18,869 nucleotides of DNA, taken from NCBI GenBank assembly GCA_030630935.1, contig DAOVMD010000009.1:1-18869 (forward strand), written 5' to 3'. Source of the stretch: Candidatus Mcinerneyibacteriota bacterium (GTDB lineage Bacteria; AUK180; JAQVHJ01). Positions 8,636 to 15,064 of the stretch are shown one piece after another. The notes beneath the pieces were generated by a model, which had not been told where the DNA came from, ran no database searches, and worked only from the letters and a program-made list of their open reading frames with translations. Position 1 is the stretch's first letter; each line of letters starts with the position of its first letter. The translations under genes and the position numbers were made by a program.

Positions 8636-9651
8636 TGGAAAAGAATAAAGTAATCTCAGTTGAATGCATTTCAAAATTTTATCCGACAGAAGTTGGGTTA
8701 ATGCGAATTTTTAAGAAAGCTCGTTTGATAAGAGCTCTGAAAAGTGTAAGCTTCAACGTCTATGAAGAAGAAGTATTTGGAATTCTCGGTCCAAACGGGG
8801 CTGGAAAAACTACATTAATAAAGATATTAGCAACCCTGGTTCTTGCTGATACAGGGAAAACTACAATGTTTGGTTATGATGTAAAGCAAAACCCTTATGA
8901 TATAAAAAATAAAATTGGAATCATTACAGGTGATGAGCGCGGATTCTATTGGAGATTAACCGGAAGGGAGAACTTGATGTTTTTCGGGACTCTATCTAAC
9001 CTATCAAAAACTGAACTAAAGAAAAAAATCCCTTATCTTCTTGATTTTGTTAAACTAACCAAATCAAAAGATATTATGTTCAAGGAATATTCATCAGGAA
9101 TGAAAACCCGTCTGCAGTTAGCACGTGCTCTTTTAACAAAACCCGAAATGCTGCTTCTGGATGAACCGACAAAGTCACTCGATATTGAAGGGAAAGAAAA
9201 ATTTAAACAATTATTAAAAGAACCAATCTTAGGGAAAAAACCAACCGTTATTCTTGCAACTCATTCACTTGAAGAAGCCGAAGCTGTTTGTGACAGGTTC
9301 ATGATATTGAAAAAGGGTGAGAAAGTAATTGAAGGAGATATTGAAGATATAAGAAATTTCTTGAAGCTAAGTAACCATATCACAATATCCTTTTCTGCAA
9401 GGAATACAGATGATTTAAAATTGATTATTAAAGATATTAAAAATATCAAATCCCTGACTTCAATTGAAGAAAAAATTATCAAAAATACTGCTGACCTGAA
9501 TATCAGATATAAAGAAAATCCAGTAGATTTTTTGACTACTCTAATTGCCTTCTGTAAGAATGTGGAGGGATGTGAAGTTTTATCTCTAAATGTGAATTCA
9601 AAAGACTTGAAAGAAATAATGCACCTTATTCTGGATATAAAGAAGGTATAG
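8632..9651 (+). CDS. ABC transporter ATP-binding protein (ABC-2 exporter type)
   Basis: This 339-aa cytosolic ATPase has Walker A GPNGAGKT (53-60), signature SSGMK (154-158), Walker B LLLDEP (174-179) and H-loop His211 in ATHS. The Q-loop region reads IITGDERGFYWRLTGREN, without a standard glutamine, a form familiar in ABC-2 type exporters (NodI-like). The C-terminal 120 residues form an accessory domain of unknown role. The paired permease starts three bases after its stop, so together they make a drug, polysaccharide or lipid exporter of unknown substrate. Despite following an LptF/G gene it is not LptB, which is shorter and lacks this C-terminal extension. The start may be the ATG at 8632 (overlapping the lptF stop) or at 8635. 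Confidence 0.9.
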   Translation: MMEKNKVISVECISKFYPTEVGLMRIFKKARLIRALKSVSFNVYEEEVFGILGPNGAGKTTLIKILATLVLADTGKTTMFGYDVKQNPYDIKNKIGIITGDERGFYWRLTGRENLMFFGTLSNLSKTELKKKIPYLLDFVKLTKSKDIMFKEYSSGMKTRLQLARALLTKPEMLLLDEPTKSLDIEGKEKFKQLLKEPILGKKPTVILATHSLEEAEAVCDRFMILKKGEKVIEGDIEDIRNFLKLSNHITISFSARNTDDLKLIIKDIKNIKSLTSIEEKIIKNTADLNIRYKENPVDFLTTLIAFCKNVEGCEVLSLNVNSKDLKEIMHLILDIKKV

Positions 9652-9654
9652 ATA

Positions 9655-10470
9655 ATGATAAAAATTATTCGAAAAGTTTTTATATTCTTCTGGAAAGACC
9701 TGAAAAATTTATTCTCGTATAAGTTAGGTTCGGTCTTATATGCATTCAGTATTTTTATCCCGTTAATTATATTTTACTTCTTATCTCAACTTGTGGGGGA
9801 TGAAGCCCTGCCATATATCAGTAAGTATAGCTTAGAATATTTTCCATTTGTCCTTGTAGGCCTTGCATTCTCAAACTACTTTATATTCGGGATAAACTCA
9901 CTATCCGCATCAATTCGAAATGAACAGATGATGGGAACATTGGAAGCTATGCTCTCTACTCCAACTTCTATACCTACTATTATATTCTCATCTGTAATAT
10001 TCGATTTTGTCTTAACTTCATTACAGATATTCTTATATATCCTATTTGGAAAATATATATTTAATGCTGATATACATTTCCATAAAATTATTCCCATGAT
10101 GCTGATGCTCTTCTTTACTATAACGTCATTCGGGACCTTCGGCATAATATCAGCAAGCTTTATTATTGTCTTTAAAAGAGGTAATCCCCTGGCTCTATTG
10201 ATTACGCAATCTTCAATATTATTCGGCGGGGTTTATTTTCCATTTGAAATGCTGCCCGGATGGGTGCAATTATTCTCAAAATGCCTCCCAATGACATATT
10301 CCTTAAGAGGTATGAGACTACTACTATTACAAAATGCTCCCTTCAGCGAAATCCTACCCGACCTCCTGTTCTTGGTTATCTTTACCATGATATTCCTCCC
10401 AATCTCAATATATATCTTTAAATTCTCAGTCAATAAGGCAAAAAAAGACGGAACCCTGATCCAATATTAG
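9655..10470 (+). CDS. ABC-2 type transporter permease
   Basis: This 271-aa integral membrane protein has about six hydrophobic segments (near 22-45, 62-85, 106-130, 140-172, 178-200 and 238-262). Between the fifth and sixth lies GGVYFPFEMLPGWVQLFSKCLPMTYSLRGMRLLL, the conserved ABC-2 membrane signature around the PxxxLP turn and LP-TY-L-R motif. An IRNEQMMGTLEAMLSTP segment in the first half is also typical of the family. It is the translocation partner of the ATPase encoded immediately upstream. An AAGAAGG site lies about 8 nt before the ATG. It is the last gene of the plus-strand operon. Substrate is unknown. Confidence 0.9.
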   Translation: MIKIIRKVFIFFWKDLKNLFSYKLGSVLYAFSIFIPLIIFYFLSQLVGDEALPYISKYSLEYFPFVLVGLAFSNYFIFGINSLSASIRNEQMMGTLEAMLSTPTSIPTIIFSSVIFDFVLTSLQIFLYILFGKYIFNADIHFHKIIPMMLMLFFTITSFGTFGIISASFIIVFKRGNPLALLITQSSILFGGVYFPFEMLPGWVQLFSKCLPMTYSLRGMRLLLLQNAPFSEILPDLLFLVIFTMIFLPISIYIFKFSVNKAKKDGTLIQY

Positions 10471-10499
10471 GGATTTATGATTGATAATTATTAATTGAT

Positions 10500-10522
10500 A
10501 AACCGATTTTTCTATCGTTTTT
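10500..10522 (+). terminator. Weak hairpin after the plus-strand operon
   Basis: Thirty bases past the permease stop, AAACCGAT (10500-10507) faces ATCGTTTT (10514-10521). This gives seven pairs with one mismatch, and further Ts follow. It could be a weak intrinsic terminator for the ten-gene operon. The stem is AT-rich and short, so the call is tentative. Confidence 0.35.
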
Positions 10523-10532
10523 GAATCAGCAA

Positions 10533-10605
10533 ATGTTATTTGTCATGGAGTTTATCCAGAGCGTAGCGAAGGAACTAAGGAACGAAGTGAATGACGCGGC
10601 AATCT
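10533..10605 (+). repeat. Repeat module copy A (ATTTGTCAT...CGCGGCAATCT)
   Basis: It begins with ATGTTATTTGTCAT (10533-10546), which is the perfect 14-base inverse of 11239-11252, and ends with CGCGGCAATCT (10595-10605), the inverse of 11172-11182. The interior differs from the other copies, so only the two ends are conserved. GC content is visibly higher than in flanking genes. Short reading frames that cross it are not credible as genes. Confidence 0.65.
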
Positions 10606-10625
10606 GGGAGCAAAGCTCCCTTTTT
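10606..10625 (+). terminator. Intrinsic terminator-like hairpin
   Basis: GGGAGC (606-611 of the 10-kb block) and GCTCCC (615-620) form a six-pair GC-rich stem around an AAA loop, followed directly by TTTTT. The structure faces plus-strand transcription arriving from the ABC permease and is the best terminator candidate in this intergenic region. It lies between repeat copies A and C, so it may have arrived with the repeats. Confidence 0.55.
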
Positions 10626-10644
10626 AAAAACGTCATATGCGGCG

Positions 10645-10676
10645 CACAGAACCCTAACGAAGTGTGTGGTTCTGTG
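10645..10676. repeat. Nine-pair hairpin (CACAGAACC / GGTTCTGTG)
   Basis: CACAGAACC (10645-10653) and GGTTCTGTG (10668-10676) are perfect inverse complements separated by 14 bases. No T-run follows on either strand, so it is not an obvious terminator. It sits between repeat modules A and C. Confidence 0.5.
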
Positions 10677-10744
10677 TCATTGTCCCGACCCTGCGGGTAC
10701 GGGATTCCTTCACTATGTTCAGTCACGAGTAGAGCGCGGCAATC
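10676..10744 (+). repeat. Repeat module copy C (GTCATTGTCCCG...CGCGGCAATC)
   Basis: It starts with GTCATTGTCCCG (10676-10687), identical to the inverse of 11232-11243, and ends with CGCGGCAATC (10735-10744), identical to the end of copy A at 10595-10604. Its orientation is the same as A and opposite to B. An internal palindrome around CCCGACCCTGCGGGTACGGG (10684-10703) can fold. Confidence 0.6.
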
Positions 10745-10821
10745 CTATTGGGCAGCGATTGCTGCGTAAGTAAAAATGAATAATGAACAATGAAGAACTA
10801 TCTGCATTATATATTACAATG

Positions 10822-10849
10822 CAGTAGGGGCTTCCGACCGGACGCCCTA
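10822..10849 (+). repeat. GC-rich palindromic repeat, copy 1
   Basis: CAGTAGGGGC, then TTCCGACCGGACGCCCT. The second half folds back on the first (GGGCxTCC against GGACGCCC around GACC). The inverse of bases 10993-11019 matches it over 27 positions with one difference. A seven-pair hairpin (CTGCATT 10802-10808 / AATGCAG 10818-10824) overlaps its left end. Confidence 0.65.
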
Positions 10850-10925
10850 ATCGAAAGAACTTAATCCTCCCAAATGATTATAATGAAAATAATAAATTTT
10901 GAAATATAAATTCTAATACAAAAGA

Positions 10926-10942
10926 ATTGTTTGTCAAACAAT
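10926..10942. repeat. Seven-pair AT-rich hairpin
   Basis: ATTGTTT (10926-10932) and AAACAAT (10936-10942) are exact inverse complements with a three-base loop. It lies midway between the two GC-rich palindromes, in an AT-rich stretch without genes. Confidence 0.4.
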
Positions 10943-10990
10943 ATCTAGCATAATATTTTTAAATATTTACGGGATACTTGTTTCATACAA

Positions 10991-11019
10991 TAAGGGCGTC
11001 CGGTCGGACGCCCCTACTG
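10991..11019 (-). repeat. GC-rich palindromic repeat, copy 2 (inverted)
   Basis: This copy is the inverse of the one at 10822-10849, with one mismatch over 27 positions. It is itself palindromic (GGGCGTCC / GGACGCCC around GGTC). The two copies enclose about 140 AT-rich bases, like the ends of a small non-autonomous element. No transposase or coding frame lies between them. Confidence 0.65.
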
Positions 11020-11104
11020 ATTTTTACTAATGTCTTTTTGAGATTATAAATAAAGTCATTTTTTAACCATCCCTTACAAGTTTCGTAAAAGTCCATGTTA
11101 AAAA

Positions 11105-11143
11105 TTTTTATTTTTCTTTTGTTTTTTTGTTTTTTTTATTTTT
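11105..11143. other. T-rich tract
   Basis: This is an almost unbroken run of T with occasional A, C or G on the plus strand. It sits between the palindrome pair and repeat copy B. No hairpin directly precedes it, so it is not a standard terminator. A similar T-rich tract follows the cctgta repeat near 141-171. Confidence 0.5.
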
Positions 11144-11171
11144 CATCCCACCCATGTTTCTTACTTCAAAG

Positions 11172-11252
11172 AGATTGCCGCGGTTTGCTTTAGCGCGTGG
11201 CTGGAGTGGAACGGAAGTCTTCCCGACGCGGCGGGACAATGACAAATAACAT
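11172..11252 (-). repeat. Repeat module copy B (inverted)
   Basis: Read on the minus strand it begins ATGTTATTTGTCATTGTCCCG and ends CGCGGCAATCT. It therefore shares its outer 14 bases with copy A, the next block (GTCATTGTCCCG) with copy C, and its inner end with both. It lies 15 bases past the stop of the last gene of the minus-strand operon. Confidence 0.65.
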
Positions 11253-11267
11253 CTACTCGATCAGCAT

Positions 11268-11702
11268 CTATCTTGTGTCGCTATCTTCTATTTTACTCAT
11301 TATTATGTTATATGATTCTGAGTGTCGGAAGCTTCCAACTGTGAAAAAATTAGCAGGATAGAAACTGAGTTTCTTTCCGTATTTTGTTTCACCTTGAAAG
11401 TTAATTGTAATTATATGCGGGTTACTCCAAACCACTTCTTTGACTTCAGAAATTTGAGTAATCGGGATAATTGTTTCAAAACCGGATTCTGTAATGAATA
11501 AATAGTTATCATCAATTTCAATTTTGTATCCTTTAATTGCAAATCCGAAATAAAATACTATTCCTGAAGCAATTATCCAGATCATTATCATTACTATATC
11601 AAAGAATGCAATAAAAATTACTATTGATAATACTATCCAAATGATTGCAAAAATTTTAAAAAATCTTGCAACACCCGGTGATGATACAATTTTTCTTTCC
11701 AT
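11268..11702 (-). CDS. Two-TM membrane protein with PH-like C-terminal domain
   Basis: This 144-aa protein starts with a short cytosolic segment and then a membrane hairpin (about residues 14-54, two helices rich in I, V, F and W). The soluble tail of about 90 residues has alternating strands, with YKIEIDDNYLFITESGFETIIPITQISEVKEV. This is the pattern of bacterial PH-like (bPH) domains, where 'gy.i..d.l.i......IPl..I..v' recurs. Function is unknown. It is the last gene of the minus-strand operon, 95 nt after the lipoprotein and separated from it by a strong hairpin, so its expression may be lower or independent. Only a weak GAGAAAG site precedes the ATG. Confidence 0.7.
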   Translation of the reverse strand: MERKIVSSPGVARFFKIFAIIWIVLSIVIFIAFFDIVMIMIWIIASGIVFYFGFAIKGYKIEIDDNYLFITESGFETIIPITQISEVKEVVWSNPHIITINFQGETKYGKKLSFYPANFFTVGSFRHSESYNIIMSKIEDSDTR

Positions 11703-11725
11703 ATTACTTTCTCGACATTAACATT

Positions 11726-11753
11726 ACAGGGGTATCTTAAAAGACACCCCTGT
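11726..11753 (-). other. Intercistronic hairpin (possible attenuator)
   Basis: ACAGGGGT (11726-11733) and ACCCCTGT (11746-11753) form eight perfect pairs, and a short inner stem (TCT/AGA) can extend them past a mismatch. It lies between the lipoprotein stop and the next ATG on the minus strand. No T-run follows in either direction. Partial attenuation, mRNA 3'-end protection or a repeat are all possible. Confidence 0.5.
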
Positions 11754-11797
11754 AAATAAAATCTCAAATCATAAAACTAAGGATTTAGATATCTTCT

Positions 11798-12295
11798 TTA
11801 TTTCTTTCCTTGCCATCTCATGTTATCACCCAATTTCCAACCCTTAGGGCACTTCAGGCAATCATCGAGTTTCAACTTATACTCAACATTATTGGATTTA
11901 ATCGTGACAAAAATATCAGTCTCTTCCCAACCTTCTTTCGTATTAATTTTATAATCCACATTAACAATTTCATAATTCAGGTTATCGACTCCATCTTTTA
12001 GCGCTGCTACCCTTACTTCCTCTAAGCTTGAGATCATTTCGGTAAGGTATTCCGTTTTAAATTCCTCTCTAAACTTAGCTTCTCTTTCCGGGGGCATCTT
12101 CACTAATGGTAAAAGGAAATCCAGATCTTTTTCATTAAGGAGACATTTCTTATAAAGATCCTGGTTATTTAACAATACAGCTTTCACCACTGTTGCTGCG
12201 AGATTCTCAGGTGTATCAATCTTCGCTTTTGAACCACAACTAAGAGCTACAAATAAAACTACAAAAACCAATCCAACGATTAAAAGTCTCTTCAT
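11798..12295 (-). CDS. Predicted lipoprotein of unknown function
   Basis: This 165-aa exported protein has a KR-hydrophobic signal ending in VALSC, so the mature protein would begin at lipidated Cys20. The mature part begins KAKIDTPENLAATVVKAVLLNNQDLYKKCLLNEKDL, a helical 'kalk.gD...a..l.......' opening as in DUF4878-like or NTF2-like lipoproteins, and ends with strands around YEIVNVDYKI and DIFVTIKSNNVEYKLKL. The fold suggestion is inference and the role is unknown. A strong GGAGGAAAC site sits directly before the ATG. It follows dapB by 28 nt. Confidence 0.8.
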   Translation of the reverse strand: MKRLLIVGLVFVVLFVALSCGSKAKIDTPENLAATVVKAVLLNNQDLYKKCLLNEKDLDFLLPLVKMPPEREAKFREEFKTEYLTEMISSLEEVRVAALKDGVDNLNYEIVNVDYKINTKEGWEETDIFVTIKSNNVEYKLKLDDCLKCPKGWKLGDNMRWQGKK

Positions 12296-12323
12296 GTTTC
12301 CTCCTTTTTTGGATTAAAATTTA

Positions 12324-13100
12324 TTAAATCTTTATATTATCTAAACCTAAAACATCTGCCATCGTATAGAGTCCGGGTTTCTTTTTCACCAGGAACTTTG
12401 CTGCTTTAATTGCGCCAAATACAAAAGTATCCCGTGATGTCGCCTTATGAACAAGTTCTAATCTCTCAGTCCCTCCAAAATACATTACAGAATGTTCTCC
12501 TACCGTATTCCCTCCTCTCAAAGCAAATATCCCAAGTTCATTTTTCTTTCTGTCTCCGACATGCCCTTCCCTGCCTGTAACCAAAATATCCTTCAACTCC
12601 TTGTTCTTTTCCTTTGCAATGATCTCACCCAATTTCATTGCTGTTCCTGAAGGGGCGTCCTTTTTATGATGATGATGAATCTCCATAATTTCAATTTCGA
12701 AATCCTTCTTCAAAATCGAAGTTGCAATTTTGGTAAGACTAAATAAAAGATTGACTCCTAAACTCATGTTCGGACTTTGAAGGATAGGAATATATTCAGA
12801 AAATTTATTAATCTTTTTCATTGCATGATCATCCAGACCCGTAGTCCCGATAACAATGGGTTTTGAAGCTTTTACACATTCATCTAAAACCTTTACCGTA
12901 AGTTCTGGTGATGAGAAATCTATTATAATATCTCCTGATTTTACAATCTCTTCCGGCTCAGTAAATACTTCAACCCCATCAAAAACTCCACGTGTTTGAT
13001 CAATCCCGCCAATTGTCTCCAGTTTTTTATCAAGATTGATCAGGACTTGTAACCTCTTTCCCATCCGACCTAAAGCCCCTGATACTACAACTTTTATCAT
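12324..13100 (-). CDS. dapB: 4-hydroxy-tetrahydrodipicolinate reductase
   Basis: DapB reduces 4-hydroxy-tetrahydrodipicolinate to tetrahydrodipicolinate using NAD(P)H, the second step of the diaminopimelate/lysine branch after DapA. The 258-aa length is normal. Motifs are VSGALGRMGKRL (6-17, the dinucleotide loop), DFSSPE (61-66), IGTTGL (84-89) and the catalytic HHxxKxDAPSGTA motif at 142-154, in which Lys146 is the proton donor. Here the motif contains four histidines in a row, a variation at non-critical positions. A late RGGNTVGEH segment (195-203) is also conserved. It starts 13 nt after dapA. Confidence 0.97.
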   Translation of the reverse strand: MIKVVVSGALGRMGKRLQVLINLDKKLETIGGIDQTRGVFDGVEVFTEPEEIVKSGDIIIDFSSPELTVKVLDECVKASKPIVIGTTGLDDHAMKKINKFSEYIPILQSPNMSLGVNLLFSLTKIATSILKKDFEIEIMEIHHHHKKDAPSGTAMKLGEIIAKEKNKELKDILVTGREGHVGDRKKNELGIFALRGGNTVGEHSVMYFGGTERLELVHKATSRDTFVFGAIKAAKFLVKKKPGLYTMADVLGLDNIKI

Positions 13101-13113
13101 TTGATGAGCCCCG

Positions 13114-13989
13114 CTATTTAATTAGGTTGTATTCTTTCAACACAACTTTTAACTTCTCTAAATTCTCCGGGGTCATTTCACATAATGGTAATTTAAATTC
13201 CGTATCTAACTTTCCCATTAACCCAAGTGAAGTTTTTACGGGGATCGGGTTGGTTTCAATGAACATTGCACTATGAAGGTCATAAATTTCATTATGAATT
13301 TTTCTAGCTGCTTCTAAATTTCCTGACTTAAATTCTGTAAATAATTGATGCATCTTCCCGGGTATAATATTTGCTGATACTGAAATCACGCCCTTCCCGC
13401 CTAACGAAAGGAATGGTAAGAATGTGAAGTCGTCTCCGGATAAAAGGTCAAAATCCTTTGAGCATAATTTAAAAATCTCAGTCGCTTGTTTCATTGAACC
13501 GGTCGCTTCCTTTATACCTACTATACTTTTTATCTTTGAAAGTCTTGCAACGGTTTCAGGATTAATTGAAATTCCTGTTCGTCCAGGAACATTATAAATT
13601 ATAAGTGGAAGAGGAACTCGTTTTGCAATATACGTAAAATGCTTAAACATCCCTTCCTGCGTTGGCTTGTTATAATATGGCGTAATAACTAACAACGCAT
13701 CCACCCCTGCGTCACGTGCGATCTGTGAAAGCTTTAATGTCGATTTTGTATCATTTGTACCTGTCCCTGCAATTATGGAAATTCGACCTTTCGCAGCTTC
13801 AACACCTAACTTAAATAATCTGCCTTTCTCAGTTTCGGTTAATGTTGCAGATTCACCTGTTGTCCCTGAAAGTAAGATTCCATCTGTCCCATTCGATATC
13901 TGGAACTCAATTAAATTAAGTAGCGCTGATTCATCCAGCTTGCCATTTTTAAAAGGGGTAACTAACGCAACTATAGTTCCTTCAAACAT
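13114..13989 (-). CDS. dapA: 4-hydroxy-tetrahydrodipicolinate synthase
   Basis: DapA condenses pyruvate with aspartate semialdehyde to give 4-hydroxy-tetrahydrodipicolinate, the committed step to diaminopimelate for peptidoglycan and to lysine. At 291 aa it is a typical cytosolic TIM barrel. Visible motifs are LSGTTGESATL (40-50), TPYYNKPTQEG (103-113), YNVPGRTG (132-139, Tyr132 and Arg137 near the active site) and GIKEATG (158-164), where Lys160 would form the Schiff base. Its ATG overlaps the permease stop by eight bases, so the two are translationally coupled. A GGAGGT site lies inside the permease end. Confidence 0.97.
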   Translation of the reverse strand: MFEGTIVALVTPFKNGKLDESALLNLIEFQISNGTDGILLSGTTGESATLTETEKGRLFKLGVEAAKGRISIIAGTGTNDTKSTLKLSQIARDAGVDALLVITPYYNKPTQEGMFKHFTYIAKRVPLPLIIYNVPGRTGISINPETVARLSKIKSIVGIKEATGSMKQATEIFKLCSKDFDLLSGDDFTFLPFLSLGGKGVISVSANIIPGKMHQLFTEFKSGNLEAARKIHNEIYDLHSAMFIETNPIPVKTSLGLMGKLDTEFKLPLCEMTPENLEKLKVVLKEYNLIK

Positions 13990-15049
13990 CTTCTACCTCC
14001 TTAATATTCTTTTTCTTTGAGAAAAATTTCAATAAATATTGCGATGCAACAAATAAGATAATAATCCCTTCAAGTATAAAAATAATTTCCCTTGGTACTG
14101 AAGTTAACATATCTACTCTTGCTCCACCTGCATCTAATGCACCAAATAAAATTGCCGCAAATATTACACCTATCGGGTGATTCCTTCCTACTAACGCGAC
14201 TGCAATTCCCAGGAACCCCATTCCTTCCGGGAACGGAGAAATGAACGAGTGATAAACTCCTGATACCTGTTCAGCTCCTGCAAACCCTGCAAGGCCACCA
14301 CTAATTAACATAGTGGTTAGGATTATCCTTTTCGTATTAATCCCTGCAAACTTAGCTGCTGCAGGATTCTTTCCTGTCGTCCTTATCTTAAACCCGAGAA
14401 TTGTGTAATAGAGTAAAATAAAAATTAGAATACATAATACAATTGCGACCAAAAACCCAATATTTAATCTTGTTGTTGAAGAAAGAAACTTTAATTGCGG
14501 AAAAGTATATTGCGGCAGAATATCTGCTGTCTTAGGAATCTGACCAGGTGCCTTTATTCCCGGGAGCATTACAAGGTAGTTTGTTAAATTAAACATAACA
14601 TAGTTAAGCATAATTGTACTAATGACTTCGTGTACTCCCCATTTAGTTTTCAGATATCCCGGTAGAATCCCCCAGAATCCCCCTGCAAAAAATGCAATTA
14701 TAAAAACCAGAATTATACTGAGAAATACCTGAAGCCCGCCAAACCTTGAACCTATTAATGCAGTACAGAACGCCGCAAAAAACAATTGTCCTTCACCACC
14801 CACATTGAATAAACCACCCTGGAACGCAAATGCAACTGCTAAACCTGTAAATATCAATGGTGTTGCAAATTGTAGTGTATTCGATATTGCTTTCAAAGAA
14901 CCAAAAGAACCCTGGAACATTATGCTTAAAACTTTTAGTGGATTCTCTTTTAAAATAAGAATTATAATTGAACAAATTACAAATGCAAGCAGAATAGAAA
15001 CTAATGAAAAAATTAATTTTCTTATAACTTCTTTAAAACCACTACCCAT
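13982..15049 (-). CDS. ABC transporter permease, BPD_transp_2 family (nucleoside/sugar type)
   Basis: This 355-aa inner-membrane protein has about 8-10 hydrophobic segments. FNVGGEGQLFFAAFCTALIG (about 80-99) is the conserved motif of YufP/NupP-like permeases in nucleoside (BmpA-dependent) and simple-sugar importers. KTKWGVHEVISTIMLNYVMFNLTNYLV (about 133-159) and the late EGMGFLGIAVALVGRNHPIGVIFAAILFGALDAGGARV also match this subfamily. Such importers normally need a lipoprotein, an ATPase and a second permease, none of which is in the window. It lies 15 nt after ftsH and overlaps dapA by eight bases. The substrate cannot be read from the sequence, and nucleosides are only the family default. 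Confidence 0.83.
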   Translation of the reverse strand: MGSGFKEVIRKLIFSLVSILLAFVICSIIILILKENPLKVLSIMFQGSFGSLKAISNTLQFATPLIFTGLAVAFAFQGGLFNVGGEGQLFFAAFCTALIGSRFGGLQVFLSIILVFIIAFFAGGFWGILPGYLKTKWGVHEVISTIMLNYVMFNLTNYLVMLPGIKAPGQIPKTADILPQYTFPQLKFLSSTTRLNIGFLVAIVLCILIFILLYYTILGFKIRTTGKNPAAAKFAGINTKRIILTTMLISGGLAGFAGAEQVSGVYHSFISPFPEGMGFLGIAVALVGRNHPIGVIFAAILFGALDAGGARVDMLTSVPREIIFILEGIIILFVASQYLLKFFSKKKNIKEVEDV

Positions 15050-15064
15050 TAAATATTTGCATTC

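Noticed and set aside
8632-9651. ABC ATPase as LptB, because it follows an LptF/G gene
   Set aside because: It has an ABC-2 exporter type Q-loop region and a long C-terminal domain, and an ABC-2 permease follows three bases later.
10521-10773. Two overlapping plus-strand reading frames of 60-82 codons
   Set aside because: They run through repeat modules A and C and their hairpins, have no ribosome binding site and show no recognisable protein features.
10533-11252. Repeat array considered as a CRISPR
   Set aside because: There are only three degenerate copies in mixed orientation with unequal spacing, and no uniform repeat-spacer pattern or cas gene.
11703-11797. A separate promoter for the two-TM gene
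   Set aside because: A TTGAGA-like hexamer exists, but no -10 box lies at an acceptable distance.
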